Assembly: GCA_000403255.2 (NCBI GenBank)
Contig: KE159592.1
Coordinates: 442,935 to 506,934, forward strand
DNA: 64,000 bases
Source: Lachnospiraceae bacterium 3-1
GTDB taxonomy: Bacteria; Bacillota; Clostridia; Lachnospirales; Lachnospiraceae
Direction: 5' to 3'
Shown here in pieces: positions 45,639 to 55,386 of this stretch (the stretch's first letter is position 1; each line of letters opens with the position of its first letter). Under the pieces are notes generated by a model, which did not search any database, was not told the DNA's origin, and worked only from the letters and a program-made list of their open reading frames with translations. Made by a program: the position numbers and the translations under genes.

Positions 45639-46382
45639 ATGCCAAAAACAAAATATACAGAAATATATCGAGATTTAAAACACCGAATAGAGTCTGGAGA
45701 ATACGAATTTCAGGAACTGCTTCCCTCTGAAAATCAATTGATCCAATCTTATGACTGTTCCCGCAACACAATACGAAGAGCTGTCAGTGCCCTTGTCACA
45801 GAAGGTTACATACAAACCATGCAGGGAAAAGGTATGCGTAATATCTTTCAGCCAACTCTGCAAGCTTCCTTTACTATTGGCGGCATTGAATCTTTTAAAG
45901 AATCTGCCATCCGAAACCATCAGATTCCCAAAACCCAAGTACTATGTTTTACTGAGATTATTGCAGACAAAAAAATTTCCAACCGGACAGGCTTTCCCCT
46001 TGGAAGCGAATTATATTATCTTCAACGTCTCCATTATCTGGACGGAAAAGCACTAATTTTAAACCATAATTATTTTTTGAAAACGATAGCGAAAAATCTT
46101 ACGAAAGAAATTGCAGAAAATTCTATTTACGAATATTTAGAACAGACCCTTCATATTTCTATTGTAACCAGCAAACGAATTATGACCGTAGAAAAAATGA
46201 CGGAAATCGATGAAAAATATCTGGATCTTGGAGACTATAACTGTCTTGCTGTGGTCAGCAGCCATACCTACAACAGTGACGGTGTTATGTTTGAATATAC
46301 CCAGTCCCGCCACCGTCCAGACTATTTTCGTTTCCAGGATAATGCAACACGACGTACCTCAAACAAACCGGACAGATCTTAA
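45639..46382 (+). CDS. treR: GntR-family trehalose operon repressor
   Basis: 247 residues. Winged HTH (YTEIYRDLKHRIESGEY, LPSENQLIQSYDCSRNTIRR, LVTEGYIQTMQGKGM) and a C-terminal UTRA effector domain (GSELYYLQRLHYLDGKALIL...). Divergent from the treP-treA unit; four cognate palindromes lie between them. Intact. Confidence 0.93.
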   Translation: MPKTKYTEIYRDLKHRIESGEYEFQELLPSENQLIQSYDCSRNTIRRAVSALVTEGYIQTMQGKGMRNIFQPTLQASFTIGGIESFKESAIRNHQIPKTQVLCFTEIIADKKISNRTGFPLGSELYYLQRLHYLDGKALILNHNYFLKTIAKNLTKEIAENSIYEYLEQTLHISIVTSKRIMTVEKMTEIDEKYLDLGDYNCLAVVSSHTYNSDGVMFEYTQSRHRPDYFRFQDNATRRTSNKPDRS

Positions 46383-46415
46383 AACAGGCGCACAGAAATT
46401 TTCTGTGCGCCTGTT
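46383..46415. terminator. Bidirectional terminator between treR and cheR
   Basis: AACAGGCGCACAGAAA pairs with its complement ending at 46415; very stable. The minus strand continues TTTTAAG, so it best serves cheR. Confidence 0.85.
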
Positions 46416-46434
46416 CATGATTCATTCCAAATCA

Positions 46435-47208
46435 TTACACTTTCTGAAAAAAGAAAGACTGTTTTCTCTGATAATTCAGTTCTCTGTAGTTCATAATCTG
46501 CTCGGTACTGCCAATAAAGAGTATTCCATCTTTTACCAATGCGGCATTAAACTTCTTGTAAATCTCTTCCTTGGCATCCTCTGTAAAATAAATCAGCACA
46601 TTCCGGCATACAATCAAGTGGCACCCTGTAGGATAAGGGTCTTTCAGCAAATTATGTTCCTTAAACTCTACCTGGCGTTTGATTTCATCCGCAATTTTGT
46701 ATGAATTACCCACCTTGGTAAAATATTTCTTCTTAAATTCTGGCGGAACTGCAGCAATACTCTTTTCGTTATAAAGCCCCATCCTTGCCTTATCCAATAC
46801 CTGCTTATCAATATCTGTTGCCATAATCTTAATCTGGCTTAGCGGAATATGCTTGGATAAAGCCATTACCAACGAATACGGTTCATCTCCTGTGGAACAA
46901 GCAGCGCTCCAGATTTTTAAGTTCTTGCCAAACCGCTGAATCAATGCTGGGAATACTTCTTTGTCCAAAATTGTCCACTGCTCTGCATTCCGATAAAATT
47001 CTGATACATTAATCGTCAGGAAATTCACAAACTGTTCGAACTTCTCTGCATCCTTCTTAATCAATGCTACATAATCTTTATAGCTAGTGATATTATTCTT
47101 GGATATCAGCGTCTCAATCCTGCGCTTCATCTGTTTTTCTTTGTAAGCATTCAGATCAATCTTGGTCAATGTAAAAATATCTTTTTTGAAATCCTCATAT
47201 CCTACCAT
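46435..47208 (-). CDS. cheR: CheR-type protein-glutamate methyltransferase
   Basis: 257 residues. N-terminal CheR helical domain (KRRIETLISKNNITSYKDY), SAM-binding domain (WSAACSTGDEPYSLVMAL, IMATDID, LIVCRNVLIYF). In chemotaxis it methylates receptor glutamates. Here no other chemotaxis gene is nearby; it is the last gene of the cmk-ispH-rpsA run, 11 bases after rpsA. Confidence 0.92.
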   Translation of the reverse strand: MVGYEDFKKDIFTLTKIDLNAYKEKQMKRRIETLISKNNITSYKDYVALIKKDAEKFEQFVNFLTINVSEFYRNAEQWTILDKEVFPALIQRFGKNLKIWSAACSTGDEPYSLVMALSKHIPLSQIKIMATDIDKQVLDKARMGLYNEKSIAAVPPEFKKKYFTKVGNSYKIADEIKRQVEFKEHNLLKDPYPTGCHLIVCRNVLIYFTEDAKEEIYKKFNAALVKDGILFIGSTEQIMNYRELNYQRKQSFFFQKV

Positions 47209-47219
47209 GCTAATTTCCC

Positions 47220-48320
47220 CTATTCTTCCACAGATTCTTCTTCTACATCCTCCTGCACTTCTTCTACCGGATTCAGCAGAGCCTTGATACTGAGACTGAT
47301 TTTCTTATCTTCTTCGTTGAAGTCTACAATCTTAGCTTCAACTTCCTGACCGATGCTCAATACATCTGCCGGTTTTTCTACATGCTCACGAGAAATCTGA
47401 GAAACATGCAGCAATGCATCCACACCAGGAGCAAGCTCTACAAATGCACCAAAATCTGTCATTCTGGCAACCACACCTGTTACAACATTGCCTACTGCGT
47501 ATTTAGAAACGGCATCCTTCCAAGGATTCTCGTCTTCAAATTTCATACTCAATGCAATCTTGTTTTCCTTGATATCCTTAATAAATACCTTTACCACTTC
47601 ACCTACTTTGAATACTTTTCGAGGATTCTCTACTCTTCCCCAAGACATTTCAGAAATGTGAAGCAATCCATCTGCTCCGCCTAAATCAATAAATGCACCA
47701 AAATCTGTTACATTCTTAACAGTTCCTTCCAGAACATCTCCCACATTGATTCTTTCAAACAGAGCCTTCTGCAATTCTGCCTTTTGTGCCAGAAGCAACT
47801 GCTTTCTGTCTCCAATAATTCTTCTTCTACGTGGATTGAATTCTGTAATTACAAATTCAATATCCTGATCCTTGTATTTGCCCAGATCCTTCTCATATGT
47901 ATCGGATACCAGGCTAGCAGGAATAAAAATTCTTGCCTCATCAATCACTACGCCAAGGCCGCCATCCAATACCTGCGCTACCTTTGCAGTAAGCACCTCC
48001 TGGGTATTAAATGCCTCTTCCAGACGCTTGCTTCCCTTTTCAGCAGCAAGACGCTTGTAAGTCAGCATTACCTGACCTTCGCCATCATTTACTTTCAGTA
48101 CCTTTGCCTCCATGGTATCTCCCACGGATATCACAGTAGTCAGGTCAACGTTCGGTTCGTTTGTATATTCATTCCGAGTAATAATTCCATCGGATTTGTA
48201 ACCAATATTTAAGATGATCTCGTCTGGTTTCACATCAATAACGGTTCCTTCGACTACCTCTCCATTTCTTATTGTTTTAAATGATTCTTCCAACATTTGT
48301 TCAAAACTCATTTCTGACAT
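47220..48320 (-). CDS. rpsA: S1-domain protein (ribosomal protein S1 homologue)
   Basis: 366 residues from the ATG at 48320 (GAGGAGG 9 bases upstream). Four S1 OB-fold repeats (GEVVEGTVIDVKPDEIILNI; FVITEFNPRRRRIIG region; GDVLEGTVKNVTDFGAFIDL; GNVVTGVVARMTDFGAFVEL). Short Firmicutes form. The start overlaps the ispH end by 20 bases; in several Clostridia the two are fused into one polypeptide. Confidence 0.94.
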   Translation of the reverse strand: MSEMSFEQMLEESFKTIRNGEVVEGTVIDVKPDEIILNIGYKSDGIITRNEYTNEPNVDLTTVISVGDTMEAKVLKVNDGEGQVMLTYKRLAAEKGSKRLEEAFNTQEVLTAKVAQVLDGGLGVVIDEARIFIPASLVSDTYEKDLGKYKDQDIEFVITEFNPRRRRIIGDRKQLLLAQKAELQKALFERINVGDVLEGTVKNVTDFGAFIDLGGADGLLHISEMSWGRVENPRKVFKVGEVVKVFIKDIKENKIALSMKFEDENPWKDAVSKYAVGNVVTGVVARMTDFGAFVELAPGVDALLHVSQISREHVEKPADVLSIGQEVEAKIVDFNEEDKKISLSIKALLNPVEEVQEDVEEESVEE

Positions 48321-49158
48321 TTTTTTGAACCTCCTCAATAATTTTGTTTGGGGTAGAAGCCCCTGCGGTAATACCTACGCTATTAATGGACCATAATTTA
48401 GAGAAATCCAAATCTTCAAGTGTCTGTATATAGCAAGTATTTTCACATTCTTTTTTACATATTTCAAATAACTTCTGCGTATTGGAACTGGTCTTTCCTC
48501 CAATCACAATCATAGCGTCCACCTGGCTGGCAATCTTCTTTGCTTCGGCCTGCCGCTTCTGGGTCGCATCGCAAATCGTATTTAAAACAATTATATCATA
48601 ACCTTTTTTTTCAATAATTTCAACTAGTTCTTTAAATTTCTTGTTGTTAAATGTCGTCTGAGATACAATACATACCCTTTTTTTCCCTTGGATGGAGAAT
48701 TTTTCCGCTTCTTCTTCTTTGGAAATGACTGTTGTCTCCGTTTTATTATAGCTCCATCCCTGGATTCCTTCCACTTCTGGATGGCTGCTATTGCCAATAA
48801 TTACCACATGATATCCCTCCAGGCTGTATTGCTCCACAATTCGATGTATTTTTCTCACAAAAGGACAGGTGGCGTCCACAAAAGCAATTCCTTGTTCCTG
48901 CAACAGCTCATAAACCTCTCTGCTTACTCCATGAGACCGAATCACCACAGTCCCATCTTTACAGCCTTTTAAGGCTTCTGGCGTTTCCACTACCTGAACA
49001 CCCTTTTTTTCCAAATCATTTACCACTTCTTCATTGTGTATAATAGGACCATAGGTATAGATTTTTCCCTTTTTCTGTTCTGCCTGCTCATAAACGGTAT
49101 CTACCGCACGTTTCACTCCAAAACAGAATCCAGCGCTTTCTGCCAAAATCACTTCCAT
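48301..49158 (-). CDS. ispH: 4-hydroxy-3-methylbut-2-enyl diphosphate reductase
   Basis: 285 residues. Cys of the 4Fe-4S cluster in ESAGFCFGVKRAV, DATCPFVRKIH and NTICDATQKRQ; conserved VVIRSHGV, IGNSSHPEV and SNTQKL. Last step of the MEP isoprenoid pathway. Confidence 0.97.
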   Translation of the reverse strand: MEVILAESAGFCFGVKRAVDTVYEQAEQKKGKIYTYGPIIHNEEVVNDLEKKGVQVVETPEALKGCKDGTVVIRSHGVSREVYELLQEQGIAFVDATCPFVRKIHRIVEQYSLEGYHVVIIGNSSHPEVEGIQGWSYNKTETTVISKEEEAEKFSIQGKKRVCIVSQTTFNNKKFKELVEIIEKKGYDIIVLNTICDATQKRQAEAKKIASQVDAMIVIGGKTSSNTQKLFEICKKECENTCYIQTLEDLDFSKLWSINSVGITAGASTPNKIIEEVQKNVRNEF

Positions 49159-49240
49159 TTTTCAGGTTCCTTTCCTGTTTTTATCCTCTGATAAGGCCCA
49201 AATATCTTTTGCCCCTTTCAGGACAGTCCGAAAAGCATGG

Positions 49241-49912
49241 TTAATGAGAGCTGCATCTTCTCACAAGCTCTAAGATTTTTTCCACCACTTCTTCAATGGT
49301 CAAACAAGAGCTATCAATCAAAACTGCATCCTCTGCCTGCCTCAAAGGAGAAATCTCCCGATTCATATCTTGTTCATCTCGTTTTCTGATGTCCTCACAG
49401 ATTTTCTCCAATTCACAGTCCTCACCCTTTGCCTGCAATTCCAAAAATCTGCGCTTTCCTCTGGTTTCCACACTGGCAGTCAGATAAATTTTTATCTGTG
49501 CTTTTGGCAGCACGCAGGTACCAATGTCCCGTCCGTCCATAATCAAGTCTGTGGTACAGGCCATCTCTCGCTGAAGCTGGGTAAGCTTCTCTCTTACCTT
49601 GCCATAAATGCTAATCCGTGACGCCATTGTTCCCACTTCCTCTGTGCGAATCCATCCATTGACGTTCTCTCCATTCAAAAACACCTGCTGTTCAGCATTT
49701 TCATTGGAGAGCGTGACGTTTATCCTGTCACAAGCCTGGATGATTGCCGTCTCATCCTCTGCTGCAATTCCTTCTCGTAAAAAAAACAATGCCATTGCCC
49801 GGTACATGGCTCCTGTATCCACATAAATATATGATAACTCCTTTGCCACTTTTTTGGCAATCGTACTTTTGCCCGCTCCCGCAGGCCCATCAATTGCTAT
49901 ATTAAATGCCAT
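49241..49912 (-). CDS. cmk: Cytidylate kinase
   Basis: 223 residues from the ATG at 49912 (GGAG 7 bases upstream). P-loop DGPAGAGKSTIAKKVAK, YVDTGAMYRAMALF, MDGRDIGTCVLPKA. Phosphorylates CMP and dCMP. Confidence 0.96.
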   Translation of the reverse strand: MAFNIAIDGPAGAGKSTIAKKVAKELSYIYVDTGAMYRAMALFFLREGIAAEDETAIIQACDRINVTLSNENAEQQVFLNGENVNGWIRTEEVGTMASRISIYGKVREKLTQLQREMACTTDLIMDGRDIGTCVLPKAQIKIYLTASVETRGKRRFLELQAKGEDCELEKICEDIRKRDEQDMNREISPLRQAEDAVLIDSSCLTIEEVVEKILELVRRCSSH

Positions 49913-49973
49913 TTCTTTTCTCCATTCTGCTTTTTTGACTATCTTCCCAAGGCAAATCATTCCACACAATCTC

Positions 49974-51206
49974 TTATCTCACGCTATCTCCTGCAAGATA
50001 TCCCGTAGACCAAGCAATCTGCAAATTAAACCCTCCTGTCAATGCATCCAAATCCAAAACTTCTCCTGCAAAATACAAGCCCTGCACTAATTTGGACTCC
50101 AACGTAGAAGGATTAATTTCTTTGATCGCAACGCCCCCTCTGGTAATAATTGCCTCGTTGAAATCCCGAAATCCAGTTAATGTCAGCGGAAAAGACTTGA
50201 TCAATTTTGTAAAGCCTTGACGTTCTTCCTTGGTAATTTCATTTATCTTTTTCTCTGGATGGATATTACTCAAAGACACAATGACCGGAAACAATTTTCC
50301 AGGAAACAGTTTCTGCACTCCATTTTTAAATTGACGATTTTTATTCTCTTCAAAATCCCGCAAAATACGCTTGTCCAACTGTTCAAAGGTAAGCGCAGGC
50401 TTCAAATCAATTTCCACAGACAAGGGCATCCCATCCATGGCGTCATTGACCACACTGCTGGCGCTTAAAAACAAGGGACCGCTCACGCCATAATGGGTAA
50501 ACAGCATTTCCCCAAATTCCTCATATAAAATCTTTTGCTCTTTTTTTATGCGCACAGTGATATTTCGCAGAGATAATCCCTGCAATTCCTTCACCCAAGG
50601 CTCTGCTGCTTCAAACGGAACCAAAGAAGGTCTCAGCTCTGTTACCTTATGCCCCATCTCTGTGGCAAACCGATAACCGTCCCCTGTGGAACCTGTAGAA
50701 ACATAAGAACAACCTCCTGTGGCAACAATCACCCCATCGGCTTCCCAAACAGCTCCATGGGACAGTCTCACGCCTGTCACCCCTCTGCCCTCCTCTGTCA
50801 ATATTTCCTGTACCTGAGTATGAAGGCACACGTTTACACCTGCTTTTTGCAATGCCTGCTGCAGTGTCCGTATCACATCAGAAGAATGATCCGATTCTGG
50901 AAATACCCGGCCTCCCCGTTCCGTCTTTGTGGAAAGCCCGTGGGATTCAAAAAATTCTATGACCTGGGTATTGGTAAAACTATAAAACGCACTATACAAA
51001 AATTTTCTGCCACGCATCACATATTGAAACAAATCTTCTGTATCACAGGCATTGGTCAAATTACATCTGCCTTTTCCCGTAATATATAACTTTTTTCCTA
51101 ACTTTTCATTTTTTTCCAACAGCAGAACCTTATGTCCTTTGGCTGCTGCCTGAACTGCTGCCATCATTCCTGCTGCTCCGCCGCCAATTACAATTACTTT
51201 GCTCAT
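49974..51206 (-). CDS. HI0933/YhiN-family flavoprotein
   Basis: 410 residues. FAD dinucleotide fold (VIVIGGGAAGMMAAVQAA, LLEKNEKLGKKLYITGKGRC) and the closing FAD motif (GLYFAGEVLDLDALTGGFNL). The family contains oxidoreductases of mostly unknown substrate; BaiN of bile-acid converters is one member, but this alone does not justify that function here. Upstream partner of cmk in many Firmicutes. Confidence 0.88.
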   Translation of the reverse strand: MSKVIVIGGGAAGMMAAVQAAAKGHKVLLLEKNEKLGKKLYITGKGRCNLTNACDTEDLFQYVMRGRKFLYSAFYSFTNTQVIEFFESHGLSTKTERGGRVFPESDHSSDVIRTLQQALQKAGVNVCLHTQVQEILTEEGRGVTGVRLSHGAVWEADGVIVATGGCSYVSTGSTGDGYRFATEMGHKVTELRPSLVPFEAAEPWVKELQGLSLRNITVRIKKEQKILYEEFGEMLFTHYGVSGPLFLSASSVVNDAMDGMPLSVEIDLKPALTFEQLDKRILRDFEENKNRQFKNGVQKLFPGKLFPVIVSLSNIHPEKKINEITKEERQGFTKLIKSFPLTLTGFRDFNEAIITRGGVAIKEINPSTLESKLVQGLYFAGEVLDLDALTGGFNLQIAWSTGYLAGDSVR

Positions 51207-51234
51207 ACTTTTATCTTTCCATATTTCATTACTA

Positions 51235-52125
51235 TTATTTCATATCCGATCTATAGTTAATCTCATCATTTCCATTGACCTGGTATTCTTCCCAAACCTG
51301 CTCTAACATTTCCAAAGTCTTAACCACTTCTCCCTGCTTCTTCATACATATTGCTAAAAGCAGCGCATTGATTACGCTAAGTGGCGCCGTCAGAGAATCT
51401 AAAATAGATGACATGTCGCTTTTTGCAATCAAATTACAGGAAGAGTACAGATTCATAGGAGAATGCACATTATCTGTGAGAGTAATCACTCTTGCACTGC
51501 GGCTATTGGCCAGTTCCATTGCCTTCAATGTACGTATGGAATATCTTGGAAAGCTAATGCCAATCATAACGTCATCCTTTCCAATACGTACCATCTGTTC
51601 CAATAATTCACTGGAACTGCTGGTATGAAGCAGACGTACATCATCAAACATCATATTTAAGTAGAAAGCCATAAATTCCGCTAAAGGCGCACAACTACGT
51701 ATCCCCAACACATAAATATGCCTTGCATTCAAGATCATATCTACCGCCAGCTCAAAGGCTTGTTCATCAATATATTCCAACGTATTCTTAATCCGCTCCA
51801 TATCTGACTTTAAGACGGTCTCTAAAATCTCAGACTGGCTAATTCGGCCATATACATCCTCCATCCGGTGTACTGCATGAAGTTTGTTTTGTACCAATTC
51901 TCCCATGGCACGCTGAAATTCTGGATATCCTTTGTATCCTAGCTGTGCTGCGAAACGAACCACTGTAGACTCGCTCACTCCTACTGCCTGACCTAATTTG
52001 GCTGCAGTCAAAAATGCTGCCTTGTCATAATTATCTGTAATGTAAGTAGCAAGAAGTTTTTGTCCCTTACTTAAACTTCCGTATCGCTCATTCACCCGGT
52101 TTAATAACCCGCCTGCGCTACCCAT
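51235..52125 (-). CDS. MurR/RpiR-family transcriptional regulator
   Basis: 296 residues. N-terminal HTH_6 (QKLLATYITDNYDKAAFLTA, GVSESTVVRFAAQLGYKGYPEF) and a SIS sugar-phosphate domain (HIYVLGIRSCAPLAEF; VMIGISFPRYS). Starts downstream of the decarboxylase terminator and leads into the flavoprotein-cmk-ispH-rpsA-cheR run. Ligand unknown. Confidence 0.93.
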   Translation of the reverse strand: MGSAGGLLNRVNERYGSLSKGQKLLATYITDNYDKAAFLTAAKLGQAVGVSESTVVRFAAQLGYKGYPEFQRAMGELVQNKLHAVHRMEDVYGRISQSEILETVLKSDMERIKNTLEYIDEQAFELAVDMILNARHIYVLGIRSCAPLAEFMAFYLNMMFDDVRLLHTSSSSELLEQMVRIGKDDVMIGISFPRYSIRTLKAMELANSRSARVITLTDNVHSPMNLYSSCNLIAKSDMSSILDSLTAPLSVINALLLAICMKKQGEVVKTLEMLEQVWEEYQVNGNDEINYRSDMK

Positions 52126-52154
52126 TTTTTCTTCCTCAATTTCACTTTTCTTTG

Positions 52155-52199
52155 AAAAATCCCTCCTGCAGGTGTGCTCTACGCCAACAGGAGGAATTT
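52155..52199 (-). terminator. Decarboxylase operon terminator
   Basis: CCTCCTG/CAGGAGG stem extended by AAAT/ATTT, followed on the minus strand by TTTTTC. About 40 bases beyond the stop of the alpha subunit. Confidence 0.75.
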
Positions 52200-52236
52200 C
52201 ATCATTTTTCTTTATACCATCTCAATTTGTATTATT

Positions 52237-53652
52237 CTATACTGGGTATGCACCGTTTTTCGTATCTGCAATCGTAGCATCTACCTTCGTCTGCTGTGCC
52301 TCCCTGTATTTGAAAAATTCTGTTGCAACCTGTGGGAATAATGCATAAGAAAGTACATCCTCATCCTGCTGCTTCCACTGCTTCATTTCTTCTTCAATCT
52401 TATGAAGTTCAGGCTCTAACAAATCTGCATAACGGCAGGTAATTGCATTCTTCTTCTCCTCGCCCAATACCTTGTCGATCACTTCTGGATTGAATGGTTT
52501 TACAGTCTGGCCATATTTTCCAAGTAAAACATCTTTGGTTTCCTTGGTAGCCACTTTATAACGCTCACCCATTAATACATTAAATACTGCCTGTGTTCCC
52601 ACAATCTGTGAAGAAGGTGTAACCAAAGGAGGCTCGCCCAGATCTTTTCTCACCCTTGGAATCTCCTCTAACACTTCCATATATTTGTCTTCTGCATTCT
52701 GCTCCTTCAACTGTGATACCATGTTGCTAAGCATACCGCCTGGCACCTGATAGAGCAACGTCTGAATATCTACGCCCAATACCTTAGGATTCATCAGACC
52801 ACTCTTCAATGCTTCTTCTCTCATTGGACGGAAATAATCTGCAATTTCCTTTAATAACATCTGGTCAAATTTGGGGTCCATTTCTGTTCCCTTAAATGCT
52901 TCTGCCATAACCTCTGTTGCTGGCTGGCTAGTGCCCAATGCAAAGGGAGACATTGCAGTATCAATAATATCACATCCAGCCTCTACTGCTTTCATATAAG
53001 TCATGGAAGCCACACCAGAGGTATAGTGGGTATGAAGCTCAATTGGAAGACTTGTTGCTGCCTTTAATGATTTCACCAATTCCTCTGCCTTGTAAGGAGT
53101 TAAAAGCCCTGCCATATCCTTAATACAGATAGAATTTGCACCCATCTCTTCAATCTTCTTTGCCATTTCGGTCCAGTATTCCAGGGTGTAAGCATCCCCC
53201 AATGTATAAGAAAGAGCAACCTGCGCATGACCATTTTCCTTATTGGTAGCAGTTACTGCTGTCTGTAAATTTCTCAAATCATTCAAACAGTCAAAAATAC
53301 GAATGATATCAATTCCATTTGCAATGGATTTTTGTACAAAATACTCTACCACATCATCTGCATAAGGACGATAGCCAAGGATATTCTGTCCACGGAAAAG
53401 CATCTGTAATTTGGTTTTCTTAAAACCTGCTTTTAATTTTCTCAAACGTTCCCAGGGATCTTCCTTCAGAAAACGCAAGGATGCATCAAAGGTCGCTCCA
53501 CCCCAGCACTCTACTGCGTGATAGCCTACCTGATCCATTTTATCGATAATTGGCAGCATCTGCTCTGTTGTCATACGTGTGGCAATCAGAGACTGATGTG
53601 CATCACGTAATACGGTTTCTGTAATCTTAACCGGTTTTTTCTTCTCAGCCAT
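52237..53652 (-). CDS. oadA: Oxaloacetate decarboxylase alpha subunit / pyruvate carboxyltransferase
   Basis: 471 residues. HMGL-like TIM barrel: ITETVLRDAHQSLIATRM, FRGQNILGYRPY, ICIKDMAGLL (carboxylated Lys region), HTHYTSGVASMTY. The C-terminal conserved PYC_OADA domain is present, but no biotin domain is attached; biotin is carried by the separate protein at 54985-55362. Transfers CO2 between oxaloacetate and biotin. Confidence 0.92.
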   Translation of the reverse strand: MAEKKKPVKITETVLRDAHQSLIATRMTTEQMLPIIDKMDQVGYHAVECWGGATFDASLRFLKEDPWERLRKLKAGFKKTKLQMLFRGQNILGYRPYADDVVEYFVQKSIANGIDIIRIFDCLNDLRNLQTAVTATNKENGHAQVALSYTLGDAYTLEYWTEMAKKIEEMGANSICIKDMAGLLTPYKAEELVKSLKAATSLPIELHTHYTSGVASMTYMKAVEAGCDIIDTAMSPFALGTSQPATEVMAEAFKGTEMDPKFDQMLLKEIADYFRPMREEALKSGLMNPKVLGVDIQTLLYQVPGGMLSNMVSQLKEQNAEDKYMEVLEEIPRVRKDLGEPPLVTPSSQIVGTQAVFNVLMGERYKVATKETKDVLLGKYGQTVKPFNPEVIDKVLGEEKKNAITCRYADLLEPELHKIEEEMKQWKQQDEDVLSYALFPQVATEFFKYREAQQTKVDATIADTKNGAYPV

Positions 53653-53789
53653 GATCTATTCCTCTCATTCTGCCGTCTTTCGGCTTCTTACATTCTGTTA
53701 TCCAATGCTCCAAATCTCATGGAGCTGCAAAATGCAACTGTTCCAATCCATTCTGAATCTTTGCCTGAATCTTTGGAACTGTGCATAAC

Positions 53790-53814
53790 TAACCTGTACA
53801 GATGACACAGGTTA
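53790..53814 (-). promoter_or_regulatory. Hairpin between oadB and oadA
   Basis: TAACCTGT / ACAGGTTA arms just after the oadB stop, in a 165-base gap without a gene or clear promoter. It could trim or stabilise the upstream mRNA segment. Confidence 0.45.
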
Positions 53815-53817
53815 TTC

Positions 53818-54966
53818 CTATATACCAAAGATTGCCATAAATACTCCGGCTGCTACTGCTGTACCGATAACTCCGGCAACATTGGGACCCATTGCATGCA
53901 TCAACAGGAAGTTGGTAGGATCTTCCTCTGCACCTACCTTCTGGGATACACGGGCTGCCATAGGCACTGCGGACACTCCAGCAGAACCAATAAGCGGATT
54001 GATCTTGCCGCCAGTAATCTTACACAAAGCTTTTCCAAAGAGAACTCCCGCTGCAGTACCAAACATAAAGGCAATCAGACCAAGAGCCACAATCTTTAAT
54101 GTAGTAATATTTAAAAATGCTTCTGCGCTGGTAGTTGCCCCTACCGAAGTTCCCAGCAAAATAACTACGATATACATCATCGCATTGGACGCTGTCTCTG
54201 ATAACTGACGAACCACACCGGATTCACGGAACAGGTTTCCAAGCATCAGCATACCAACCAAAGGCGCCGTGGTAGGAAGAATAATACATACCACTGAGGT
54301 CACAACGATGGGGAATAAAATCTTTTCCAATTTGGAAACGGGCCTTAAATTCTGCATCTTAATGGCACGTTCTTCCTTCGTAGTAAACAGCTTCATAATT
54401 GGCGGCTGAATAATGGGCACTAAGGCCATATAGGAATATGCTGCCACAGCAATCGGTCCCATAAGTCCTGTCTGCCCCAGCTTTCCTGCAAGGAAAATAG
54501 AAGTAGGACCATCTGCTCCACCGATAATGGATACGGCTGCTGCAGCCTTATCATTAAATCCTAATAAAATCGCCATGAAATATGCGCCAAAAATACCAAA
54601 CTGGGCTGCTGCACCAAGCAAAAAGCTAATTGGATTCGCAATCAAAGGACCAAAGTCTGTCATCGCCCCTACTCCCATGAAAATCAAAGAGGGAAGAATC
54701 GACCATTCGTCCAGTGAATAGAAATAATAAAGTAAACCACCTACGCCATTGCTGGTTTCTTCCGGCGAAGCAATAATATCCGGATAAATATTTACCAGTA
54801 ACATACCAAACGCAATCGGAACCAGCAGCAAAGGCTCAAATCCTTTCTTAATTGCCAGGAAAAGAAACACAAATGCCACCAGAATCATGACATAATTCCC
54901 CCAGGTCAGGTTAAAGAATGCAGTCTGGTGCAGGAGGTTTGATAAAGTTTCTCCTACGTAACTCAT
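53818..54966 (-). CDS. oadB: Na+-translocating decarboxylase beta subunit
   Basis: 382 residues, about nine membrane segments. [16 protein letters not shown] contains the Asp essential for Na+ transport in the family; a second conserved region is [15 protein letters not shown]. Couples decarboxylation of carboxybiotin to Na+ export. Confidence 0.95.
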   Translation of the reverse strand: MSYVGETLSNLLHQTAFFNLTWGNYVMILVAFVFLFLAIKKGFEPLLLVPIAFGMLLVNIYPDIIASPEETSNGVGGLLYYFYSLDEWSILPSLIFMGVGAMTDFGPLIANPISFLLGAAAQFGIFGAYFMAILLGFNDKAAAAVSIIGGADGPTSIFLAGKLGQTGLMGPIAVAAYSYMALVPIIQPPIMKLFTTKEERAIKMQNLRPVSKLEKILFPIVVTSVVCIILPTTAPLVGMLMLGNLFRESGVVRQLSETASNAMMYIVVILLGTSVGATTSAEAFLNITTLKIVALGLIAFMFGTAAGVLFGKALCKITGGKINPLIGSAGVSAVPMAARVSQKVGAEEDPTNFLLMHAMGPNVAGVIGTAVAAGVFMAIFGI

Positions 54967-54984
54967 ATTTTACCTCCAAATTAA

Positions 54985-55362
54985 TTAGTTGTTTAAAGTT
55001 GCTAACAATGCGCCTGCTTCTACAGCCTGTCCAACAGTCACATCAATACTTGCCACTGTTCCGTCCTCCGGTGCAACTACAGGTGTCTCCATCTTCATAA
55101 CTTCCAATACCAGAACCGTATCACCGCGTTTTAGTGTATCCCCTGGCTTGCTGTCAATACTGAATACTTTTCCTGCTGCGCCTGCTTCAATCTTAACATT
55201 TCCTGCGCCGCCTGCTGCTGGCGCCGGAGCTGCCGATGCCGCTGGAGCTGCCACAGGAGCTGCTTTTCTGGGAGCTGCTGCTGGCGCTGCCACGCCTGCG
55301 CCATTTTCTTCTACAGTAACATCATAAACGTTTCCATTAACAGTAATTGTATAACTTTTCAT
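54985..55362 (-). CDS. Biotin carboxyl carrier subunit
   Basis: 125 residues. N-terminal MKSYTITVNGNVYDVTVEE, a flexible Ala/Pro linker (about 22-52), and a biotinyl domain with EVMKMETP; Lys90 is the biotin site. Carries CO2 between the soluble carboxyltransferase and the membrane beta subunit. Corresponds to the gamma subunit of methylmalonyl-CoA decarboxylase. Confidence 0.95.
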   Translation of the reverse strand: MKSYTITVNGNVYDVTVEENGAGVAAPAAAPRKAAPVAAPAASAAPAPAAGGAGNVKIEAGAAGKVFSIDSKPGDTLKRGDTVLVLEVMKMETPVVAPEDGTVASIDVTVGQAVEAGALLATLNN

Positions 55363-55386
55363 CTTCGCTTCCTCCTGAATTTACAA

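Noticed and set aside
49974-51206. BaiN-type bile-acid reductase
   Set aside because: Only family-level similarity; no other bai genes in the window and homologues exist in non-bile-acid organisms.
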